NCBI RefSeq assembly: GCF_900116235.1
Contig: NZ_FPAA01000002.1
Location: 372,001 to 436,000, forward strand
Length of the DNA stretch: 64,000 bases
Direction of reading: 5' to 3'
DNA from: Marininema halotolerans
Lineage (GTDB): Bacteria; Bacillota; Bacilli; Thermoactinomycetales; DSM-45169
The notes below the pieces were generated by a model, which did no database searches, was not told where the DNA came from, and was given only the letters and a program-made list of their open reading frames with translations. Shown one piece after another: positions 20,001 through 28,800 of this stretch; the stretch's first letter is position 1; each line of letters begins with the position of its first letter. The translations under genes and the position numbers were made by a program.

Positions 20001-21529
20001 ATTTGTACACCCTTTTGTTGCAGGGCTCTTGCTAACTGATTGGCACGCCTATTTAACTCGCTATAACTTAATGAAGCCGCTTCGAATCGAACCGCCACTT
20101 TATCAGGCGTTTTGCACACTTGATCTTCAAACAGTTGAACCATGTTTTTCTCCTGTGGATCACGTCTATCTGTTGCATTAAAGTCAATCAAAAGCTTCCT
20201 TTTTTCCTCTTCAGACAGAACCGTAAAATTACGGATGGACTCCTCAGGATGATCCAGTATTTGTTCCATGAGGTGAACCATTCCAAGGAACATTTGCTCA
20301 ATTTGCTCACCTGTGTATTCTTCCACTTTATAATCAAAATCCAAGTGGAAATCCTCCGTGTTTGACCATTCTCGGATCACGAGCTGCAAAGAATATAGTT
20401 GTTTCCCATTATGAAACTCTGTATTTTCGATGGATGATCCTGCAATATCACGGGTTAAATCCGTGTTGTAAAAGTTGATGGCCGTATCCAGCAAATGATG
20501 ATATCCTTTTTTATTCAATTCCAGATCCTTCACTAATAAATCAAAGGGATATCGCTGGTGATAGTAACAACGCTTCAGTTCACTCCCGATTTGTGCCAAC
20601 ATCTGTGTCGCCGTACTTTCTGGTTGAAGCCGATATCGAAAGGGCATGGTGCTCGTAAACATTCCCACTAATCTTTTTTCTTTACCCGAACGATTGAGTA
20701 AGGGCATCCCCAGTACGATGTCGTCATGTCCCGTTCTGTGATATTGATAGAGAAGATATAGAAGGACAAAAAATGGATAGGGAGTCGTTTGATTGACCGA
20801 TGTCCACTCTTTAACACGAGATGAAAGGCCCTTTGGCAACACAAAGGTTTTTCGCTGACCTTCACCACAAACAAAACGCGCTTGTTGAATCGATGCCGGA
20901 AGGGTCGAAAACTTATCCTTCCAAAATTGTTTATCTTTCAAGAACCGTTGAGACGATCGATATGTTTGTTCCTGTGGGATATAGGAAAGATAGGACCCCT
21001 GAGGTTCAAAATCAAGACTTTCTCCTGCAACTAACTTTCGATACGCGGTACAAATTTGCTGGGTCAATAGATTCATCGTCCACCCATCCGAAATAAGATG
21101 ATGCATTTTGATGAGGTAACCGCCTTCATTTTCCCCCAGCTTAAATAACACCCATTCAAAAAGTGAATGATGATACAACGAAAAGGGCTTGGCTGCTTCT
21201 TGATCAACCCATCGCTTGAATTCCTCTTCTGGATGATCCCTCCTACTAAAATCATAAAATCGAAGGCGCTGTGGTTCATAGGTTTGCACGTATTGAGAAA
21301 CATCCCCCTGCGACTCGGTAAAACGTAGCCTTACTCCCTCATGTTGTTGGATAAACCCATGAATCGCATTTTCCAAATGATCGAAATGGACCGCTTCTTT
21401 GATTCTTACCGTCCCGCCAATATTGTGAAGCGATTGATTTGGATAGGTCTTCTCTAAATACCACACTCTTTTTTGGGGATGAGTCAGGGGATAGTATTGA
21501 ACCTCGCGTTGTTGGCTGTTGTTATCCAT
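17009..21529 (-). CDS. Starter NRPS, Cs-A(Asn)-T-E (N-acyl-D-Asn loading module)
   Basis: The 1506-residue protein has a condensation domain (about 10-440, HHLISDG near 147) whose N-terminal block, Y-P-L-T-x-x-Q-K-R-x-W-Y, matches the lipoinitiating starter C of SrfAA-type synthetases. Next come A (450-960), T (Ser near 1000 in V-G-G-D-S) and E (1040-1480; HHLVVDG, EGHGRE, TVGWFTS). The A-domain pocket reads DLTKIGEVGK, the established Asn code. The module therefore should make an N-acyl-D-asparaginyl thioester, the same logic and size as ClbN of colibactin. The protein ends with an acidic tail that could be a docking element. It overlaps no gene but lies 15 bases from the peptidase-ABC gene. 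A fatty acyl-CoA ligase is not seen nearby, so the acyl donor probably comes from primary metabolism. Confidence 0.93.
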   Translation of the reverse strand: MDNNSQQREVQYYPLTHPQKRVWYLEKTYPNQSLHNIGGTVRIKEAVHFDHLENAIHGFIQQHEGVRLRFTESQGDVSQYVQTYEPQRLRFYDFSRRDHPEEEFKRWVDQEAAKPFSLYHHSLFEWVLFKLGENEGGYLIKMHHLISDGWTMNLLTQQICTAYRKLVAGESLDFEPQGSYLSYIPQEQTYRSSQRFLKDKQFWKDKFSTLPASIQQARFVCGEGQRKTFVLPKGLSSRVKEWTSVNQTTPYPFFVLLYLLYQYHRTGHDDIVLGMPLLNRSGKEKRLVGMFTSTMPFRYRLQPESTATQMLAQIGSELKRCYYHQRYPFDLLVKDLELNKKGYHHLLDTAINFYNTDLTRDIAGSSIENTEFHNGKQLYSLQLVIREWSNTEDFHLDFDYKVEEYTGEQIEQMFLGMVHLMEQILDHPEESIRNFTVLSEEEKRKLLIDFNATDRRDPQEKNMVQLFEDQVCKTPDKVAVRFEAASLSYSELNRRANQLARALQQKGVQIGDIVGISTHHSMETILGILAVLKVRGSYLPIDPDYPLERKEHMLRDSGSRILLINKGGRDSIPLVENVVDLDTPGLYGGEDTNLAIPYQSTDVAYMIYTSGSTGLPKGTMIEQSGLVNYCTWAVDQYIGSSQAEVFPFYSSLSFDLTVTSIFPPLISGNEIIIYPPDDQEYVLYKIVREQKATIVKVTPSHLSLLREGEHTATSIKTWIVGGEDLKVDLAKAIQDRFGEDVRIFNEYGPTEATVGCMIHQYDRKKDQGASVPIGTPAYNTQIYVLDERQHPVPSGEVGEIYISGVGVAKGYRNRREESNDRFILNPFMKGWRMYKTGDLARFVDRNHLVYMGRSDSQVKIRGYRIELGEIEQALVSHPCIVDAVVVSRASATGTHSLYAYYVAKYSVTPLLLQNFLHGLLPDYMIPLFFVSLESIPLTINGKVDQERLPAPKVEQENTKRSDTEGAAQSDQTTTLLSIIQQVLNRSQISVMDNFYHVGGDSIKAIQIQSKLNQMGYTMRVQDILSHPVINDMVYYLNAREQEDSSPSYPCVGQAPILPAAAWFFAQNFQESHHYTQSVLLNVGEAYDYDCLQIALHLLVHHHDTLRFNYDSELKQFFYNPLHLRNSVSLDRVDLSHLSSNEQLERLTQVGEGIKASFQLHKDLLFKACLFHLGNQGHRLLLTAHHLVVDGISWRILLEDFFTLYEQLRRQEQVTLPEKTDTVKRWGEVLTEFSQGDALRSKAYWQSIRHNDNRDWMDFDHGEDRIEDCEVLTHQLTVTETERLIREAPGAYRTKVDDLMIMALALTLKDLQSSNEVIIEVEGHGREEIDATSNVSRTVGWFTSFYPVHLAPEGKTLDIQIKGLKEQLRGIPDSGLSYGVLTYMTNQLPSPLHKCVRFNYLGDFSTSFLHQEFSFAEEDSGRESSSSNTFPCLIDIVAYVMHQKLYLSFTYSRKKFLHNTVVAFKELYLQHLQKLIDHCCAKEQPDFTPSDFETTTLSSEELDSIFD

Positions 21530-21586
21530 TTCGCCTATACACCTTTTCTCTCCGTATTTTTAAACACCCACAACGTCTTCAGGTTA

Positions 21587-24500
21587 TTAATGAACCTTCT
21601 CTCCTACAAAGAGATCCACATCCCAACAATGTTGAATCATTTTCCGAGTCGCCTCTTCGTCGATTGGGCTCCATTGAAAGCCCACTTTTTCCAATAACAA
21701 CTGCGTTCGATCTGAACGAATATGAAAAAGGGTATGGCTTTTTAACGTTTCAACTTCAGGAACTTCATCGCCAATACTATGCATCTGAATCGTGTAGATG
21801 GCAGATTCATAGTGTTGTTTATTTTCTTCGGTAAAGATATGGTCAATAAATGCATCGATTGAAACCTTTTTCATCGTTAACCCTAGATCAGGGTAGGTAA
21901 GTAAGTCAGAAATACTCACCCACTGTGGATTACAAATATGATGCGTATCATTGAGAATCTCTTTTTTATTGAATAGACACAGAATGGCACGGCTAACATC
22001 ATCCACACAGGAGAAATCCAAATCCCGCTCCATTTCAGGTACCCGTCCAAGGGTTACATAGGATTGAATCATCGAATAGATCGCATTTTGTGTAATGTTT
22101 TTCTGAAACCTTCCCGTCTTAGAATCAAAGGCAATATTGCCTACACGGAAGATATTGACCCGTAATCCATTGTCTCGTGCTCGGATCAGTAACTTTTCTG
22201 CTTCAAACTTTGTTTTTGGATAGGGATTACGGATCTGCTGCCCAACATCATAATCAAACTCTGTAAAGAGCCGATCCTGCACGCCAAGAATCTGACCCGA
22301 AGCGACCGCTAAGGTGGATACATGATTAAAATCTTTCAAGTTCCTATGGGAAGCAAAATCGATCAGATGCTGTGTGGCCAAGGTGTTTGCCTGATAGGAA
22401 TCCTCATATTTTCCATAATGGCTCACATTGGCAGCCGAATGGATAACGCATTGCACAGTACGACTTAAGTCATCATAGGTAGACCGATCCAATCCGAGTT
22501 CGATTTGGGTTACATCTCCGCAATATACCGTGATGCGTTCGGTGAAGGTTTGCTTCCATGATGAATGGAGGGTCCCGCTAAGCGCCTCATGCACCCGCTT
22601 GGTTGCTTGATCGATGGATTCCCCGCGCACAATGAGATGGATATGGCTCGCAGTATCCATCAATAAATCCCGTAATAAGTAGGCTCCGAGATACCCCGTA
22701 CTTCCTGTTAGTAAAATATCCGTGTACGTGATACTACTCGTAAGATCCTTATCTTGATCGAATTGGTTCCGTTCATGATACAACCGACTTGCCTTCTCCC
22801 CTTCAAGTTGGCTCAATCGTTCCGGACGGATTCGCTCTTTTATTCCATGTAAATATCGTTTTAATTTCTCTTTATTCACACGCTGTTCAGGGTTATGCAA
22901 TTGAATGTGCTTCGCGAGATCCGTTGGACGTGGGTTTTCAAAGAGATCATTGATGGAAAGAGAGTAGTCCCTTTGCAATCGGGCGACCAGGTTGATCGCA
23001 GTGAGTGAGTTCCCCCCTAATTCGAAAAAATCATCACCGAGCTGGATAGAGGATACACCAATCACTTCCTGAAACGCAGCAACCACCTTCTCTTCAACAG
23101 GATTTAACAGAGGTCTGCCTTCCTCTGCACCATTTTCGTGAATAACACCCATCGGTTGAGTATGATGTGTCGTTCCTTCTTGCGTTCGTTGACCCAAAGA
23201 ACCCTGATTCCCTGATGTAAGACGGAATCGTTTTCGATCAAAGGGATACGTTGGTAACGGAATACGGAATCGCCTCTCTGATGCAAAGAGGGGTCTCCAA
23301 TTTACTTTCACTCCAGTTGCATGAAGTTGTGCAATACTTTGAAGGAAGTGTCGATAGTCAGCGTTTTTTTCACGGGATGTCACCATCGTGGTAACCACCA
23401 TGCTCTTGGACGAAGGAGGGAAATGTTCTCTAATGAATGTACTTAACGTCCGTCCAGGTCCAACCTCAATCAAAATTTGCTCGGTATTCTCAAGGAGTTG
23501 GCGCGCGCCTTTAGAGAATTGAACTGTCTGACGAAGATGTGTCACCCAATACTCTGGATTGGTTGCTTCTTCAGCAGTCACCCATGTTCCCGTCACATTG
23601 GATATATACGGAATAGTAGGCTCATGAAAATCCATGGTCATCGCTGTCTCTCTAAAGGCTTGTAATATGGGCTCCATCATTGGGGAATGAAAGGCATGGG
23701 AAGTTCTCAATTGCTTATAGTTCAAACCATGTTGCATAAGGGTCTCAAGAAGCTCTTTCATCTCCTCATCGGGACCGGCTACAACACAGAGGGAAGGTCC
23801 ATTCTCAGCAGCGAGTGAAAGGGTCCCCTTTAACAACGGAATGACTTGGTGGCTTGGCGCATGGATACTCACCATGCTCCCCGGTGCCAACGCCTGCATC
23901 AGTTTGGCTCGAATGGCAATCAATCGAATCGCATCTTCTAACGACAATACCCCTGATAAGCAAGCCGCCACATACTCCCCTACACTATGTCCAATCATTT
24001 GTTGCGGACGAACTCCCATGTTCATCAAGGTTCTCGCCAAGGCATATTCAAAAATAAACAGTGCCGGTTGTGTATAAACCGTCTCATCAATCAGCCTTTG
24101 ATCGCTTTCGTCAGTACTTGATGGATACAGGATTTTTTTAAGGTCAACGCCTTGTAACTTGGTGAATAGTTCACAACAATGATCGACCTCGGCACGAAAA
24201 GTCACTTCTTCTTGATAAAGTTCTTGTCCCATATTTACGTATTGGGCACCCTGTCCAGGGAACATGAACGTGATTGGACGCGTCGAATCCACAACGGAAA
24301 TAGGGGGAGATGTTACTCGTTGATTCTCTGCTAAACGCTTCTTCGCCTCATCTAATGTGGAGACGACCCACACGCGGTTATACTTACATTTTTTTCTGCC
24401 AAGTAATAGCGTATAAGCCACATCCGCCAACTTCGTATGGGGATGCTGTTCGAGGTAAGCATGTAGTCGCTCTTCTAGAGCGAGTAATGAGGGTTCGGTT

Positions 24501-25846
24501 TGAGCAGAAAGAGCCAGTACTTGTTGGCTTCTACCGATGTCCGATTCTCCTTGCGCTGATGCCTCTTCTAGGATGACATGGGCATTGGTTCCCCCAATGC
24601 CAAAGGAACTAACTCCTGCACGCAATGGATAGGCGGTCGTTTTCCACTCCATGGCCTGTTGATTAATGAAAAAGGGACTATTTACAAAATCAATTTTCTC
24701 ATTGGGAGTCTCAAAGTGGATATGTGGAGGAATTTGACGATACTTTAATGAGAGAGTGGTTTTTATGAATCCCGCAATCCCTGCCGCATGATCAAGATGG
24801 CCAATATTCGCTTTCACAGAACCTAGGGCACAGAAATTCCTTTTATTCGTTTGAAAAGCCGCTTTCAAACCTTCTACCTCAATGGGATCGCCTAATACTG
24901 TGCCTGTCCCATGAGCCTCAACGTAAGAAATACTTTCCGGCTCGATTTCCGCGATCTGTTGCGCGGTCTTAATTACTTGGGCTTGTCCCTCTACACTTGG
25001 CGCCGTAAAACTAATTTTATCCGCTCCATCGTTATTTACCGCTGTCCCTTTCACCACTGCATGAATGGTGTCACCCGCTGCCATTGCATCATCTAATCGC
25101 TTTAAAACGACCAATCCCGCCCCATTCCCATTGACCGTACCCTTTGCCCCCGCATCAAAGGGACGGCACCGTCCATCCGAAGACATAATAGAGCCTTCTT
25201 GATAAAAATATCCGCGCTTTTCTGGTAATGTGATCGATACCCCTCCTGCTAATGCCATATCGCAATCCCCACTTAGCAGCGCCTGTGCTGCTAAATGAAC
25301 CGCGACAAGGGAGGATGAACATGCCGTTTGCACGGTATAGCTGGGTCCCTTTAAGTTGAGTTGGTGGGAAAGACGGGTACTAAAAAACTGAGATCCATTC
25401 AATAAGGTAGCCTCTTTGATAAAATCCTGCGCCTGTTGAAACACCGAATTCATCCAGTACAGGTTGGTTCCACTACCGATATATACGCCCACCAATTCTT
25501 CAGGTTCATCAGAGGAATAACCGCTGTGCTCCAAGGCTTCCCAAGCACATTCATGGAGCACCTTCACCTGAGGATCCATCAATTCTGCTTCCTTAGGAGA
25601 GTACTTAAACAAATGCTGATCAAACCATTCCGTATCAGTGAGGACGCCCCCTGCCTTCACATACTGGGGGTTTCTGATGGTCTCTAAATCGATTCCCGCA
25701 TCCCGCAGTTCGTCCTCTGTAAAATGGGAGATCGACTCTTTTCCCAACTGAAGAAGTTGCCAAAATTCATCCACACTGCTTCCCCCAGGAAATCGACAAG
25801 CCATCCCGACAATTGCCAACTCTAACCCATTGGTCGAATGATTCAT
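21587..25846 (-). CDS. PKS module with reductive release, KS-AT-ACP-R
   Basis: The 1419-residue type I polyketide synthase has KS (about 10-430; Cys in T-A-C-S-S-S near 174, E-A-H-G-T-G-T near 313, N-I-G-H-L), AT (about 535-830; G-H-S-V-G near 620 and H-A-F-H, both the malonyl-CoA type), ACP (Ser near 946 in L-G-G-N-S-L) and a terminal thioester reductase (about 1035-1410; G-S-T-G-Y-L-G near 1050 and Y-P-K-T-K near 1208). No KR, DH or MT domain is present between AT and ACP. The expected action is one malonyl extension that leaves a beta-keto group, followed by NADPH-dependent release as aldehyde or alcohol. The start ATG overlaps the stop of the upstream NRPS gene in ATGA, so the two are translationally coupled and probably act in sequence. 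This is the likely end of the assembly line. Confidence 0.93.
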   Translation of the reverse strand: MNHSTNGLELAIVGMACRFPGGSSVDEFWQLLQLGKESISHFTEDELRDAGIDLETIRNPQYVKAGGVLTDTEWFDQHLFKYSPKEAELMDPQVKVLHECAWEALEHSGYSSDEPEELVGVYIGSGTNLYWMNSVFQQAQDFIKEATLLNGSQFFSTRLSHQLNLKGPSYTVQTACSSSLVAVHLAAQALLSGDCDMALAGGVSITLPEKRGYFYQEGSIMSSDGRCRPFDAGAKGTVNGNGAGLVVLKRLDDAMAAGDTIHAVVKGTAVNNDGADKISFTAPSVEGQAQVIKTAQQIAEIEPESISYVEAHGTGTVLGDPIEVEGLKAAFQTNKRNFCALGSVKANIGHLDHAAGIAGFIKTTLSLKYRQIPPHIHFETPNEKIDFVNSPFFINQQAMEWKTTAYPLRAGVSSFGIGGTNAHVILEEASAQGESDIGRSQQVLALSAQTEPSLLALEERLHAYLEQHPHTKLADVAYTLLLGRKKCKYNRVWVVSTLDEAKKRLAENQRVTSPPISVVDSTRPITFMFPGQGAQYVNMGQELYQEEVTFRAEVDHCCELFTKLQGVDLKKILYPSSTDESDQRLIDETVYTQPALFIFEYALARTLMNMGVRPQQMIGHSVGEYVAACLSGVLSLEDAIRLIAIRAKLMQALAPGSMVSIHAPSHQVIPLLKGTLSLAAENGPSLCVVAGPDEEMKELLETLMQHGLNYKQLRTSHAFHSPMMEPILQAFRETAMTMDFHEPTIPYISNVTGTWVTAEEATNPEYWVTHLRQTVQFSKGARQLLENTEQILIEVGPGRTLSTFIREHFPPSSKSMVVTTMVTSREKNADYRHFLQSIAQLHATGVKVNWRPLFASERRFRIPLPTYPFDRKRFRLTSGNQGSLGQRTQEGTTHHTQPMGVIHENGAEEGRPLLNPVEEKVVAAFQEVIGVSSIQLGDDFFELGGNSLTAINLVARLQRDYSLSINDLFENPRPTDLAKHIQLHNPEQRVNKEKLKRYLHGIKERIRPERLSQLEGEKASRLYHERNQFDQDKDLTSSITYTDILLTGSTGYLGAYLLRDLLMDTASHIHLIVRGESIDQATKRVHEALSGTLHSSWKQTFTERITVYCGDVTQIELGLDRSTYDDLSRTVQCVIHSAANVSHYGKYEDSYQANTLATQHLIDFASHRNLKDFNHVSTLAVASGQILGVQDRLFTEFDYDVGQQIRNPYPKTKFEAEKLLIRARDNGLRVNIFRVGNIAFDSKTGRFQKNITQNAIYSMIQSYVTLGRVPEMERDLDFSCVDDVSRAILCLFNKKEILNDTHHICNPQWVSISDLLTYPDLGLTMKKVSIDAFIDHIFTEENKQHYESAIYTIQMHSIGDEVPEVETLKSHTLFHIRSDRTQLLLEKVGFQWSPIDEEATRKMIQHCWDVDLFVGEKVH

Positions 25847-28800
25847 GTCAACCTCCGCTTCATGTTCCTTCGTTGTTTTAGTCGGTTTTTTGACGCTTCC
25901 ATCACCATACTGCGATCATTCTCCTCCTGCTTGCCATCGGTTTGTTTCCCTTGTGCCTGGATATGATGAACCAGCCTTTGAATGGTCGTGTATCGGAATA
26001 ACTCGACGACGGAAATATCGAGATCCAACTCTTCTTGTAGACGATGGCGCATTTGAATTAAGGTGAGGGAATTGCCACCCAAGTCAAAAAAATGATCGTG
26101 TATACTGATTTGCGCCAACCCAAGAATCTCTTTCCATATCGAAGCCACTGTTTTTTCTATCTGTGTCGTTGGTTTGGCATACGGGGTACCTTGGAGCATG
26201 AGAGGAACATCCCTCATTCCCTTCAAAGCTGCCATATCCACCTTATCGCTCGATGTCCGTGGAAGTTGATCCATTCTTACGAAGTGAGTCGGGATCATGT
26301 AAACCGGAAGTTGCTCCTTCAGATAGGAACGAAGTTCCGAAACGGTCATTTTTTCATCCGTCACCACAAAAGCACACAGATACTCATCGTTATTCGGTTC
26401 TTTTTTCGGAATGACGACGGCATCCATCACGCGAGGGTGCTTTACTAGGTGGGCCATTATCTCATTGGGCTCGATCCGTATTCCTTTCATTTTCACTTGA
26501 TGATCCGCTCTTCCGATGTACTCGATATTGCCATCGGGTAGCCATCGCACGAAATCGCCTGTCCGATACATTTTCTCCCCAGTCAAAAAAGGATTTTCAA
26601 TGAACCGTTCCGCAGTGAGCTCCGGTCGATTGCGATAACCTCGTGCAACACCCCTTCCACCGATATACAATTCCCCCATCACTCCAATGGGTACAGGATG
26701 TAGCGCCGTATCAAGGATGTATGTGTGATAATTAATCAACGGTTTCCCGATCGGCAGACTCGTTCCCTGTACTTCTCCATCGCAGCGATAGCTTGTCGCG
26801 TACACGGTCGCCTCGGTGGGTCCATAAAGGTTAATTATGTTCGTTACCTGTAGGGATTCTCGCAACTGCTTGTACAATGTCGTGGTAAATGCTTCTCCTG
26901 CTACCATCACCGTGTGGAGGTGTGGTCGTGTCTCAAGATCTGAAAGCAATGCACTCATATGAGCAGGGACCGCGCCCATCACATCCACCTGATTTTCCTC
27001 GATATATCGCCATAGTTTTTTCGGTTCCATCACCGTTTCTTTTACAGGAACGAATAACTCTCCACCTGTTAGTAGCGGCAGAAGCATTTGTTGTACCGAT
27101 ACATCAAAGGTGAATTTGGCTAGAAGTAGATGATGAAGGGGTCCTTCCAACTGCAAGGTATCCTTTAATCCTACTAACTGATTCACGATCTGCTGGTGTT
27201 CAACCATCACCCCTTTTGGTTGACCTGTAGTCCCTGAGGTATACATCACATAAGCCAAATCTTCTGGGGAGCTTTCCCCTGTGAAGAAGGAAGCGCTTTC
27301 TTGCTCGATGCGTTGATCATCAAAGGTGAGGACATCCTGCTCCAAGGAAAGACGACCCTTCAAATGCGATTGCATAAGGATTTTTTCACAACCGCTGTCC
27401 TGTAAAGTAAACTGGATCCGTCCGTTCGGAAAGGCAGGATCAATGGGTAAATAAGCGCCGCCTGCTTTTAATACCGCCCACACGCCTAGAATCATATCAA
27501 TGGATGGCTCAGCAATAATCGCCACAATATCGTTGTGACATACCCCTTGTTGCTTTAAGAAACCGGCCAACTGACTGGATCTTTCATCCAGCTCTCTATA
27601 AGTAAGCACATCGCTTTCACAGTGAACAGCTAATTGAGTTGGCGTCAACCGTACTTGCCTCGCAAACAAATCGGTAAGGGTGAGATGATGAGGGATTCTC
27701 CCTGCAGTCGTATGAAAATGACACAAGATTTCACTCTCTTCGTCTTCGGTAAGAAGCGACACTTCATCCAAGAGAGTCGCTTTATCTCGTGTGACGCTCT
27801 CCAATAACTGAATAAAGTGATGGGTCATTCGGTTCATCGATTCCCTCGAAAAAAGTGCCGTACGGTATTGAAATTCAAACGTAATGGTTCGTTCATTTTC
27901 AAACGCATGGATCGATAGGTCAAATTGAGTCATACCGGTTTCAAGGGGCATCGGTTGGAAAGTTAACCCTTTTGCTTTTAACGCACGCGCATCATTCTCT
28001 AAGGTGAAAAAGACATCAAAGAGCGGATTTCTTCCTGAATCCCGCTGGATACCCAATTGATCCACCAACACTTCAAAGGGATAATCTTCATGATCCAAAG
28101 CTTCCAATGTATGCTCCTTGACATCATCTAACAACTGAGCAAAGGATTCGCCCCCTTTCGGAGCATTCCTCATCACAAGCGTATGAACAAACATTCCGAC
28201 CATCTCTTCCAAGCCAGGGTGGCTTCTCCCTGCCAGTGGTGAACCGATGGTAATATCCTCTTGCCCAGTGTATTTATAAAGAAGTGCATTGATTGCCGCT
28301 AATAATGTGGAATATAGGGTCGTTCCATGTTCTGTTGCAAGGTCCCTGATACGTGCAGTCAACTCGTGACTCGTCTCGATTGTGACCCGCTCTCCATGGT
28401 AGTCACTCTCAGCATGGCGTGGATAATCGGTGTGTAAAGCCAATACAGGCACATCTTGTTGAAAAACATCCGTCCAATAGGCTTCATTTTTTTTGTAGGA
28501 TTCGCCTTCCCTCATGCGATGTTGCCAAACGGCATAATCGCGATACTGAAACCTTGGGGGAGCCAGTTTTTCTCCTTGATACAGATCCACAAGTTCTTTC
28601 ATGAAAATCTCCATCGAAGCCCCATCGAAGATGATGTGGTGGGTATCGATTAACAAGAGATGCTTTTGCGGGGCCACTCGTAAAACCTTCACCCGGAATA
28701 ACGGACATTGTTCTAAATCAAAGGGTTGTACAAAACCCTGCGCCACATCCTTAATCGCTTCCTCCTCCACATCGATACAATCCAGCATCATCTCGGTAGG

